This document shows positions 1 through 10,500 of a DNA stretch of 64,000 bases, one piece after another. The notes below the pieces were generated by a model, which was not told where the DNA came from, did not search any database, and saw only the letters and a list, made by a program, of their open reading frames with translations. Source of the stretch: Nematostella vectensis (taxonomy: Eukaryota; Cnidaria; Anthozoa; Actiniaria; Edwardsiidae); contig NC_064035.1 in assembly GCF_932526225.1 (NCBI RefSeq), forward strand, positions 21,937,969-22,001,968, given 5' to 3'. The position numbers were made by a program, and so were the translations under genes. How positions within the stretch are numbered: the stretch's first letter is position 1; each line of letters opens with the position of its first letter.

Positions 1-58
1 AAGCTGCCATCCAGCCGCGATCTGCCTCGGCACAGGCCTCCAGAGCGCGCAAAACAAC

Positions 59-175
59 ATGGCGGACGCTGCTAGAGTATTTCTGCTCCTCAAAAACACA
101 AACAAACTGACTGCAGAGAAGCCAAGAATTGTCGAAAAAGAAGTGCTTGAAAAAAATCATTCGTGGGAATGCTAA
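59..175 (+). CDS. Possible short first exon or orphan ORF
   Basis: An ATG in an ACAACATGGCGG context opens a 38-codon frame reading MADAARVFLLLKNTNK and ending in HSWEC before TAA. The ATGGCGGAC start resembles many animal first exons, but no splice donor or partner exon could be tied to it, and the LINE fragment begins about 70 bases later. It could equally be chance. Not recognised. Confidence 0.15.
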   Translation: MADAARVFLLLKNTNKLTAEKPRIVEKEVLEKNHSWEC

Positions 176-244
176 CCACGGATATGAACTTGTCTAATTA
201 TGTGCAAAAGACTGTAAAAGCATGGTTGACAATTAAGTCATCTA

Positions 245-1600
245 AACAAGCACCTTGCTGCGCATAACATTATATCCAATCTACAACATGGTTTTCGTGC
301 AGGTTTTTCCTGCGAGACGCAGTTAATCCTAGCGGTACATGACTGGGCTTCGATCCTTAATAAACATGGCCAAGTAGATGTTCTTCTGTTAGATTTCCAA
401 AAGGCCTTTGATAAAGTTTCGCACTCGAAGCTACAGCAAAAGCTTAAGCTCTATGGCATCTCCGGAAAGACTCTGTCCTGGTTATCTGCTTTCTTAACAA
501 ATCGTTCGCAGTTTGTTGCCGTCGATGGTGCAAAATCTAACGCGGTACCCGTTACATCAGGTGTGCCCCAGGGCACCGTCCTCGGGCCAACACTCTTCCT
601 CCTATTTATCAATGATATTGCTGATTCTCTAGATTCACAGATGCGGTTATTCGCGGATGATGCCATTGTCTATCGCCAGGTTGACTCGGTCGATGATCAT
701 CAAGTCCTTCAACATGACCTCGACAATCTCTCTGATTGGTCTGATACCTGGCAGATGGCCTTTAACGTCTCCAAATGCCATCTGTTATCAGTCACTAACA
801 AACGCAACCCAAGCCTGCATGAATATGAGATTAACTCTCAAATACTATCTTCTGTTGACTCCCATGATTATCTGGGCGTGCGCTGTTCTCGCGACCTACG
901 ATGGGGGAGCCACTGCTCTAAGATCGCAAGCAGTGCTAGCAGTACACTAGGTATAATCAGGAGAACCCTTAAACCATGCTCAAGAGAGGTTAAAGAACGT
1001 GCCTATATGACATTAGTCAGGCCTAAACTTGAATATGCCGCCGCTGTGTGGAATCCGTACACCACCAAGGATGTTTCCCTCCTCGAGCAGGTACAAAAAA
1101 GCGCCGCGCGATTTGTAACTTCCAACTACAATTATAAAGCCAGCACTACAGAAATGGTTGAGTCTCTAGGTTGGGACACTCTGGAAACAAGACGCCTCAT
1201 GCTGCAACTATCAATGTTTTTTAAGATCAAAAACAACAGTCAAAATCCAATTCCCGACAAGCATCCAAGAGAACACAAGAACATCCAGAAGGACAGATAT
1301 AAGCTATAGACAGTTGCAAGCAAACGTAAATGCGTTTGGCATGTCCTTCATACCAAGAACAATAAGAACTTGGAACTTGGTATCTGGCGACATTGCGGCC
1401 CTGCCATCCTTACAGCTCTTTCAGGCCGCCGCCTTGCCTGCGTTAAGATCCAAGCAGGCCCCTGGCTATATGCGCCGCCTCTAGCCAGGGTACACCATCC
1501 CCCCTTTGCGTTAGCGAAAGCTATAAAAGGTTATAAACTTTAAGACTTTAAGACTTGAAAGTTTTGAAGAGTCAAGTCTTGTGCTCGAGTCAAGGTCAGC
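245..1600 (+). mobile_element. 5'-truncated CR1-like LINE, reverse transcriptase part
   Basis: An open frame from about 251 to 1309 encodes the central and C-terminal part of a non-LTR reverse transcriptase. Visible in order: QHGFRAGFSCETQL, the palm segment LLLDFQKAFDKVSH (about 390), SGVPQGTVLGPTLF (about 560), catalytic FADD (about 650), YLGVRCS, then the C-terminal LEQVQKSAARFV segment. The frame is lost near 1250-1309. After the shift the C-terminal tail resumes (IRTWNLVSGDI ... YMRRL, stop at 1482-1484), matching the tail of the LINE at 57304-58378. Endonuclease and N-terminal RT are missing, the usual 5' truncation. The 3' end is a short repeat rich in ACTTTAAG rather than poly(A), as in CR1/L2-type elements. 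Dead copy. Confidence 0.85.
251..1484 (+). pseudogene. LINE reverse transcriptase fragment, frameshifted
   Basis: Coding remnant of the element above. RT motifs with catalytic FADD are intact, but a frameshift near 1250-1309 separates the last roughly 60 codons. It lacks the endonuclease domain and the first RT blocks, so it cannot be functional. Confidence 0.8.
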
Positions 1601-1950
1601 TGAAATGTCAGAGTAAGCCACAAGATAAAGAAAGAAAAAAAAACAAGCTAATTTTATGGACACCTTCTCCGACAAGTGCTCCTATGTATTTGTTCTTGCA
1701 CTGGCAGACGTAGGTAAGTTGGCGTATTGTATAAAAGTACTTAGCGGAACGGTCTTTCGGAGTTGTTTTGTTTTCAAACTTTGAATACCTTTTTCATTGT
1801 TGAATTTGATTTACTTTAAGTAACTTAATTACCTCAGCGAATAAATATTCTAGGCTGTATTTATCAAATTCGATCTCTAAATCTGCCATTCACCATCTAT
1901 AGAAAAATTTTAACTACTTTTCATAAATAAATTGAATATAAGTTACCAGA
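1601..1950. other. Non-coding, nothing recognised
   Basis: AT-rich stretch after the LINE tail, with no convincing ORF, splice pattern or repeat. Confidence 0.5.
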
Positions 1951-2120
1951 GCTGTCAACTCTGTCACAAGATTTTGGACCTCATCATAAACCTAATTATT
2001 TTTGTGAGAATGTTCATACATACTCTGTATTCATCCGCATTGGCTCTCTTGTTTTTTTCTCACATATTTGCTGTATTTTATCCGATTTCACAAGATTTCT
2101 GTCCAAGTTGGGTTGACAGC
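1951..2120. mobile_element. 170-bp MITE with GCTGTCAAC termini
   Basis: It starts GCTGTCAACTCTG and ends GGGTTGACAGC, imperfect inverted termini, followed by TA. The element at 34488-34657 has the same 170-bp length, the same termini and closely similar interior (for example GATTTTGGACCTCATCATAA in both). Two independent copies of identical length define both ends. The 2-bp TA duplication is clear in the other copy and decayed here on the left (GA). No coding capacity. Confidence 0.75.
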
Positions 2121-3462
2121 TATGATATACTAGAAAAATGATTGATTGGTCAAATTCTCACAAAGATGAGCAAGGCTTAAATGAATTACTTGGGTAAACT
2201 CCAGCTTTCTTTGGAGTAAGAAATAGAGAACTGGTTTCCTAAAACCAAAAAGAAATTGAGAGCTGGTCTCCTAAAACCCTAAGTATTAGTAATTTGTGAA
2301 AAACAACATATATTTGATAAACACTTGAAATTTAAATCGACTATTCTGGAATTCTGTTTTGATTTAAAAAAAAGGTGCACATACATATTAGGACCTTGAG
2401 GATCTGTTATTACCTAAAAATATGCCTTGTTTTATACCACCTGACAATATTTTGAATAACCCTGGGTACCTAAATGTTTTCTTACAAACCTTAAAAAACT
2501 TTTTTTTCTCATGTCACAATATAATGTGGTCCAAAAGTAAAATTCAGGTTTCATAGAAAGCCAAGACAGCTTTTTTGAGCAATTTGCTCAAAAGCAATGG
2601 TTTTTCCCTCTGCAGCTTCTCCTATAAAAGCTCTTTCAACCTCTGGCTCATCAGATCATAGAGCTTTATGAGACAGCAAAGTTCATATGTTCATTTTCTG
2701 TAATGGGTATCATTTTAGAAAATTTTAGTAGGGACTATTTTTAGTTTTAGGTTTTATGAATTAGGCTTTTGTGGTATAATATTTGTATCCTATTTTTAGT
2801 TTAAGATTTAATGAATTAGGTTTTTGTGGTATAATATTTGTATCATAAGGAAATTACCAGTTTTTTCTTAAATGCTTTTCTCCAAACTTCTTCAGGTTAA
2901 TCTCAGCCAGAGATTCTGAAATCAAGCTGAGAAACAAGCTGCTGGCTAAGAGGCATGACCCAGGGCAGGATGTACATATAAGGCATTGGTATTTAATGTA
3001 GGTCACCAAAAATAAACACATATAAAGTAACAAAAAGTAAGATAATATTTTAATGGAAAAATTGTTATAAAAAATGAACCAGAGTTATAAAAGTAAAAAA
3101 ACCTAGTTTTTTTCCATGTTAGCCTGACAGGTTCTTGTATAATGTGTGGTTATTTGGTTATAGTGACATTTAGGTTATTTAGGTTCATAATAGTCTCTTG
3201 CTATTACAATGACTTATGGTAAAGTAATTGAGCTAGTAAGTTAATCATAAAAAAACAAAAACAGGTCTACTATATGATCCCTTAAGATCATATTTAAAAT
3301 TATTTAGAAATCAATTTTTCTATTTCAAATAATAGGCAAAATAGATGCTTATAAAAAGGATTCTAATTTGATAATTTTAGGTTAACAGGCTCATTCCAGG
3401 TTCTTATATGTGGTTTTAATCCACTCTTAGCAAAGTTACATTCTAAAGCACAAGAGAGAAGG
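2121..3462. other. Non-coding AT-rich stretch with a short tandem duplication
   Basis: No gene recognised. At about 2730-2850 a roughly 65-bp segment occurs twice in tandem (both copies share AATTAGG, TTTTGTGGTATAATATTTG and flanks). Confidence 0.5.
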
Positions 3463-4117
3463 TTAGCCCATTGACTCCTGGCTATTTTTGAACTGAATTT
3501 ACAAAAAACAGACTGAAAACAGATACCTCCCCCCTATTCTGAGTTTTATACAGCCCGTCAAAGTCAAACACAGCTGCACCTAGTCAGCGGTATCCACGCT
3601 TTCCAACAGTGCTTTGCGGTCCCCATTTTTAATCCCTCGTCGTTGTGCTGAAGCAAGCACAAGTTGATGGTTGCTTGTATTTTTCATCAAAAATACAGCT
3701 ATGAGCATATTAGGCGAGTGTCTCAGACAATAATGAAGTCTATTGGGGCATAATTGAGTGCTTTGCTTATGGGTATTTGCAAGCAAAGGTGGATTCATGA
3801 TTATTTTTTCTTGTTTGGCTTTGCCTGGATGAGAAAATGATTTTCTAATGAATCACCACAGCTCTCCTAAATTCTGTCTTTTCTGAAACCAAATTGATTC
3901 CAAAATTGTTTACACTGCTATTCTGGGTCTGTATGACCTGGAATTGATTTGTTTGGCTTCGGGTGAAAAGACTTATAAAAACCATCTGACTTTGGGGAGA
4001 GGAGTGTTGACTGGCCTTAGACTGATGCCTGAGTATCTTCATCTTGTTGTGTTTATTTTTTGGATTGTGGGTACTTCTTAAAGCCAGGACAGGCCGGTTG
4101 AGGGGTCAATGTGTTAA
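3463..4117. mobile_element. MITE with CCCATTGAC termini, probably TTAA-flanked
   Basis: It begins TTAGCCCATTGACTCC and ends GAGGGGTCAATGTGTTAA; the ends are inverted copies of each other (TTAAC-CATTGACYCCT). A second copy lies at 11457-12010 with TTAA intact at its left end. A TTAA target and this outline fit a piggyBac-like non-autonomous element, an inference from the target only. It carries only chance ORFs. The interior is conserved between the copies (CAGCCCGTCAAAGTC, CACCTAGTCAGCGG). Confidence 0.65.
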
Positions 4118-4789
4118 TAAAGATATTTTTTTCCAATTTTTGAATTGCTTACTTTGAAACTTACACAAGAGAAAGAAAATGATAAAGCCCTATCTTTGCA
4201 AGTTCAGTAAAATAATTTATAGAAGTAAAAGGAATTGGGACAGTACAGGTAGGGAATGAGTACTTTTACCTCAAATCCACTATGATAGTGTGATTTGCTG
4301 ATATACTTATTAATGTATAGGATTTTGATATGTATTTATTTGTTTTTAATTTTGAAGAGAATAAAATAGCACCCAGTTTTTTGTAAGGAACTTTAATTGA
4401 TACTCATTTTAAAATAAATATGACCTCCCTTCACACCTGAAAGCCTTCCCTGTTAATCAAAGCATACATTTATTTTGCTAATTTTGTTGTATCAGTTGTC
4501 TATCAAGTATAGTTTAGTTAATGATATCCTTAGTAATGTCAATAAATACTTTTTTTACCTAGAACAAAAAACAGGTATTCCCTAGGAGGATTAGGAGGAC
4601 ACGTTTTAATATTAATTGCAGTATTTATGGAACATGCAATCTTTATATGTTTTACATATGGTGCCTTTTTGTGGGTGGTGGAACATGATGCATCAAGTGC
4701 AGGGAAGGGGGGTTCTAAACAAGTTTATGCTGAAAAAAGTCATGCTGGCTCCGCTTTAGGCAGTGCCTAAATCTATATATTATTGTCTA
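4118..4789. other. Non-coding, nothing recognised
   Basis: AT-rich sequence without supported features. Confidence 0.5.
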
Positions 4790-5095
4790 AAAGGTGACGT
4801 CACTTCCGCCCTATCAAATCCCACCAATCACCACCCCCTCCCCTCCCCAAAGTCCACCCGTGACGTGACTTCCGCCCCTTATATTCGGACCAATCACAGC
4901 ACGCCATTTTCAACAGCCAATCAGAACGAGCCATCACCTCACCCGGGGGGACTGGAATCCACGCTATATATTCGGACCAATCACAGCACGCCATGCTGTG
5001 ACGTCACTTCCGTCCCTTATATTCGGACCAATCACAGCACACCATTTCAACCAACCAATCAGAACGCGCCACGACGCCACGACGCGCAGACTACC
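4790..5095 (+). promoter_or_regulatory. Promoter-like block: repeated CRE/ETS and CCAAT boxes
   Basis: Three copies of a compound site GTGACGTCACTTCCG or a near match (about 4796, 4861 and 4986) join a CRE palindrome TGACGTCA to an ETS-type CTTCCG. At least seven CCAAT boxes follow, in the context ACCAATCACAGCAC or GCCAATCAGAAC. A module TTATATTCGGACCAATCACAGC recurs at about 4879, 4966 and 5018. The block is GC-rich against AT-rich surroundings. This looks like a tandemly duplicated promoter or enhancer; an LTR-like origin is possible. Direction is inferred from the downstream transcript-like region and is not proven. Confidence 0.5.
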
Positions 5096-5690
5096 TTTAC
5101 TACTCATGTGTCTAATAACGGGCATTTCTCTCATAGCGGTGAGCGCCCATATAAGTGCACGTGTCTAATAACGGCTTTTCTCCCATAGCTGTGTGTCCCA
5201 GTCTCTTCGCGACCAGCACCAGAACAGCTTCAGTGGGCTAGAGAATATCAGAGGTCCTTATGCCAAGACCGTACAACAGACGCCAAGAGCGATATGGTGT
5301 CTCAGCAACAGTTGCTGTAGGGACTCTGGGGGCTCCATGTGTCGGATTGACACTATAATAATGCCAACACTAGAAAAGAAGAGGTGCATCTCGGTAGAAA
5401 ACGTTATCCGCTTGAATCGCCGCGGAATTCAATCCACCCTACAGTAACCCAGTGGTGAGAGGCACAGCACTACAGAGCGACCGGGAAACCTGTGGTGAGA
5501 GGCACAGCACTACAGAGCATGCTACAGTAAAAAACCTTCTATTGCCAAACAATACATATCTTATATCTAATACGCTAAGTGAAAAGTGTGTGGCATCTCA
5601 CAGACAAAAGGAGCAGCTAAAAAACTCAAGACCACACGAAGGCACATTGAAGGCAAAGAGAAGCTACAATTTAACGATTTTTTAGCACTC
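5096..5690 (+). other. Unassigned region downstream of the promoter-like block
   Basis: It contains short ORFs (5193-5447 and 5452-5685) that match no family I know. Small direct duplications occur: GTGTCTAATAACGG twice (5107, 5160) and GGTGAGAGGCACAGCACTAC twice (about 5453 and 5495). It could be a 5' leader or a non-coding transcript. CTCCCATAG at about 5181 could act as a splice acceptor. Confidence 0.25.
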
Positions 5691-6234
5691 GCAAACGCGC
5701 CATTTTGGAGCTCTCCATAGAGACCCAAAAAGTGTGTCTAACGCACAGCCAAAAGTACCATTGACGTAAAAAACTTCGAGGTTTTCAAACAAATCACAAT
5801 TAATGTTCAGGCGAAAAAAAGAAGCAATAAAGCACAATGTTGACAGGATATCACTTTTTGAAGACTTTTGTTTGCGTATTGCACGGCGACACGAAAGACA
5901 TCAAGCGCAAGCATTTTGTAAACAATCATTTCAAAGTGGTAATACTGCCACAATAATAAAGATTAAATACTTAAATATTAGATTGAACTATAGAATATAA
6001 GCTGATTCTCAACCACTTTGAACTTCCATTTGTTGTTAGATTCAGTTCTGACCGTTAGAACACATCGGTTAATTCAAGCAAGTAACTGAGACACTTTCAA
6101 TCAAATATTGTTTATAAGCAAGTATCAGATTTCAATGGTGGATGGTTATTTTTTTTGACAAATAAACAGTTGTGCATTCAATTGTAAACAGAAACAAAGA
6201 AATGGTTGATCGGCATTGAATAAAACCAAAATGT
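5691..6234. other. Non-coding, nothing recognised
   Basis: AT-rich; one short frame at 5803-6000 without recognisable features. Confidence 0.45.
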
Positions 6235-6472
6235 GTAGTTCCAGAAAATATCCATACCCACCCACCCCCGCCCCCCATTTAGGGGATTGGAAATTCCGGG
6301 GGGTGGGGTGTTCAGACGCCCAGGAATTTCCAGAGGAGGGGGGGGGGGGGGGTAAATTGCCCTTTTTCCTTAACAGTTACTGTATTTATCTTTTTCCGGG
6401 GAATTCCAAAGGGGTGGGGGGTCATACCTCCGACCCCCTCAATAGGGGAGAATGGATATTTTCTGGAACTAC
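6235..6472. mobile_element. 238-bp MITE with 21-bp perfect TIRs
   Basis: The left end GTAGTTCCAGAAAATATCC and right end GGATATTTTCTGGAACTAC are exact inverted copies over 21 bp. The interior is itself nearly palindromic, with GGAAATTCCGGGG against GGAATTTCC and GGGGAATTCC blocks and a long G run at about 6337-6352. No target duplication could be defined. Confidence 0.75.
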
Positions 6473-6689
6473 GCAATAATAGCTTACTTGCATGTCTCTG
6501 ATGATGTTTTATCGTCCAATCATGGATATTGAGCAAAAGAAGAAAAAGAAGAATAGAGGCGGACGGCCACAACCCCTTTAACCCATGTTTAATTCTGATA
6601 TCCTTTTCATCCTAGTTTAAGTTAGAAAGCCTTTGGGCTAGTTCACCGTCCCGTCATTCATGGTACGGAAACTGCAGCTTTTAAGTGGC

Positions 6690-6969
6690 TCAAGCCATAA
6701 CCTTTAGTCAGACAAGTTATGATGACGAGCCATAACCTTCAGTCAGACAAGTTATGATGAAGAGCCATAACCTTCAGTCAGACAAGTTATGATGACGAGC
6801 CGTAACCTTTAGTCAGACAAGTTATGATGACGAGCCATAACCTCAGTCAGACAAGTTATGATGACGAGCCATAACCTTCAGTCAGACAAGTTATGATGAC
6901 GAGCCATAACCTTCAGTCAGACAAGTTATGATGACGAGCCATAACTTTTAGTCAGACAAGTTATGATGA
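6690..6969. repeat. 35-bp minisatellite, 8 copies
   Basis: The unit AGCCATAACCTTCAGTCAGA plus CAAGTTATGATGACG is repeated eight times with few substitutions and one single-base deletion. Confidence 0.95.
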
Positions 6970-7389
6970 GTGACATCTACATTTAGATAGTTCATATTTT
7001 TTTTTGTCCATTCGCTTTCACTTTGCGGCGTCGCACAGGGAAAGCTGGATCCGGCCCTGAGTTTATGTTCTTAGTGTTATGTTACCATAATTCTGTTCTT
7101 GTGCGCTGCGCTTACCCGAACAAAAATAATTTCCAATGTACAACGCACACGAGTTGGAGTGGACCTGCCATTAATCTCTATTAAATACTTACATAGCGTA
7201 ACGCATACATTCATAGTATAATATAATAATATGTGTATTTATCTTGCATATCGTACCACATGATGTAATGGTATATAGCAATATACAGAAAATATCATTG
7301 TTCTAATTGTTCATTTCATTTAAATATTTATATAACCTTGTTACTAACTTAGTCATGTATTGTGGTGAGGAGGAATTTAGAGTTTCTCA
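6970..7389 (-). other. Region 3' of EIF2B4
   Basis: AT-rich sequence expected to hold the EIF2B4 3' UTR. I could not pick a confident AATAAA on the minus strand. Confidence 0.4.
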
Positions 7390-7598
7390 TTAACAGGTTT
7401 CTGGGTTCTGGACACGTAACACAACAGGAACTGATGTACACGGAATCATGCCGACCTCAGTGACCACCATGGAGATGAAATCCGGGGGCGTCACGTCATA
7501 CACCAGATTAAGGAGATGAAGAGAGGGAGTGTCACGCCACTCGGCTAGAGTGTCACGCTCGCTGTATAGGGAGATCGGGACTAAGTCGTCTGGGTCAC
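7390..7598 (-). CDS. EIF2B4: EIF2B4 coding exon 14 (terminal)
   Basis: Acceptor CAACAG|GTGAC; reads [12 protein letters not shown] ... [14 protein letters not shown] ... [14 protein letters not shown] ... ETC, then TAA at 7390-7392. Confidence 0.96.
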
Positions 7599-10500
7599 CT
7601 GTTGAAGAGGATCGAGATCATTGAATCAAAACATTGAATTAATAGAAAACTAGATGGGGATAAGGTCGCATAAAGGATTCTGAACAGAATTTGGGACGAT
7701 CACTAGATTGTCACATGGAAGGTTTATTAGATGAGAGTATTAGATAATCTCCACAAAAGAGTAATTAGAACTGATCACATTGGCTCAATTGGCAATAAGA
7801 TGATCTGCATTTTGAGTATGATTGTTGCATCAAACTTGCGCTATCGTATACTGTCGACAAATTATGAAGGAAATTTGAAGGACTTTCGTATTCAAGAGCC
7901 TTATAGAAGAGTATCCTCTCTAAGGAGGAAACCACTAGAACACCTAGCAACCACCTAGACCACTAGAACCCCTTAGACCACTAGAACCACACAGACAACT
8001 AGAACCACATAGACCACTAGAACCACACAGACAACTAAAACCACATAGACCACTAGAACCAAACAGACCACTAGAACCACATAGACCACAAGAACCACAT
8101 AGACCACAAGAACCACATAGACCACTAGAACCACATAGACCACAAGAACCACATAGACCACTAGAACCACATAGACCACAAGAACCACATAGACCACAAG
8201 AACCACATAGACCACTAGAACCACACAGACAACTATAACCACATAGACCACTAGAACCACACAGACAACTAGAACCACATAGACCACTAGAACCAAACAG
8301 ACCACTAGAACCACATAGACCACAAGAACCACATAGACCACAAGAACCACATAGACCACTAGAACCACATAGACCACTAGAACCACATAGACCACAAGAA
8401 CCACATAGACCACTAGAACCACATAGACCACAAGAACCACATAGACCACAAGAACCACATAGACCACTAGAACCACACAGACAACTATAACCACATAGAC
8501 CACTAGAACCACACAGACAACTAGAACCACATAGACCACTAGAACCAAACAGACCACAAGAACCACATAGACCACAAGAACCACATAGACCACAAGAACC
8601 ACATAGACCACTAGAACCACATAGACCACTAGAACCACATAGACCACAAGAACCACATAGACCACAAGAACCACATAGACCACTAGAACCACAAGACCAC
8701 AAGAACCACATAGACCACTAGAACCACATAGACCACTAGAACCAAACAGACCACTAGAACCAAACAGACCACTAGAACCACATAGACCACTAGAACCACA
8801 TAGACCACAAGAACCACATAGACCACAAGAACCACCTATACCACAAGAACCACATGGACCACTAGAACCACGTAAAACACTAGAATCACATAGACCACTA
8901 GAACCACCTAGACCACAAGAACCACATAGACCACAAGAACCACATAGACCACTAGAACCACATAGACCACTATAACCACCTAGACCACAAGAACCACATA
9001 GACCACAAGAACCACCTAGACCACAAGAACCACATAGACCACAAGAACCACATAGACCACTAGAACCACCTAGACCACAAGAACAACATAGACCACAAGA
9101 ACCACATAGACCACTAGAACCCACTAGACCACAAGAATCACATAGACCACTAGAACCACCTAGACCACAAGAACAACATAGACCACTAGAATCACATAGA
9201 CCACTAGAACCCACTAGACCACAAGAATCACATAGACCACTAGAACCACCTAGACCACAAGAACCACATAGACCACAAGAACCACATAGACCACTAGAAC
9301 CACCTAGACCACAAGAACAACATAGACCACAAGAACCACCTAAAACACTAGAACCACATAGACCACAAGAACCACATAGACCACAAGAACCACGTAGACC
9401 ACTAGAACCACATAGACAGCTAGAACCACATAGACCACAAGAACCCTATAGACCACAAGAACCCACTAGACCACAAGAACCCACTAGACCACAAGAACCA
9501 CTTAGAACAAAAAAAAACCACACAGACCACTAGAACCACATAGACAACAAGAACCCTATAGACCACAAGAACCACATAGACCACAAGAACCACCTAGACC
9601 ACTAGAACCACCTAAAACACTAGAACCACATAGACCACAAGAACCACATGGACCACTAGAACCCACTAGACCACAAGAACCACTTAGAACACAAAAAACA
9701 CACAGACCACTAGAACCACATAGACCGCTAGAACCACATAGACCACAAAAACCCTATAGACCACAAGAACCACATAGACCACTATAACCACCTAGACCAC
9801 TAGAACCACAAAGACCACTAGAACCACATAGACCACAAGAACCACATAGACCACAAGAACCAGATAGACCACAAGAACCACATAGACCACTAGAACCACC
9901 TAGACCACAAGAACAACATAGACCACTAGAACCACAGAGACCACTAGAACCACATAGACCATAGACCATTAGCAGCTTAGCCAATCAAAATGTAGGATTT
10001 GTGATAGACCACTAGTTGCTGAATTTTCAAAGCACATAGACTGATTTACCTTTTTACTGATTTACCACAGTTCCCTAAACTCACCAAGTTCATTAGAAAC
10101 AAAGGAATCGGTCTGGACTCTGTCACTGAATTTGTATGTCTCACAGCACACAAGAACAGGGACGTTATACGCATTGGCCATCATGGCTATCATGGACGAG
10201 CCCACACGAGACTTGACATAACCATTAGCCAGCAGCGCATGTGCACCAAGGAACACTTTTGACACCTGGGAGGGAAAAGAATGTCTATCAGCAGAAGGAG
10301 AGTAAGAAGTCATTCAGGGTCTATAGTAACTCCACTCTACACCTGAATTTCGAAATGAAGCTCAATAAAATGGTTGATTAGTGGAAGTTTTTTTGGGATA
10401 TTATATATTTACATAAAAAGAGAATGGGAAAGTAAACGGCTCACTGAGGAAACATTTGAAAAATAAACTTTCAAAAAACCTGCACAGATAAGCTTTTAGA

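Noticed and set aside
3580-4042. Minus-strand ORFs near 3.6-4.0 kb and 11.57-11.85 kb as a gene pair
   Set aside because: Both lie in copies of the same MITE and share chance frames; no domain recognised.
7931-9966. CRISPR array
   Set aside because: Repeats are contiguous with no spacers, and the context is an animal intron.
7944-9984. Long minus-strand ORFs of [12 protein letters not shown] repeats (up to 413 residues)
   Set aside because: They are translations of an 18-bp minisatellite inside an EIF2B4 intron. No start context, splice support or non-repeat protein sequence.
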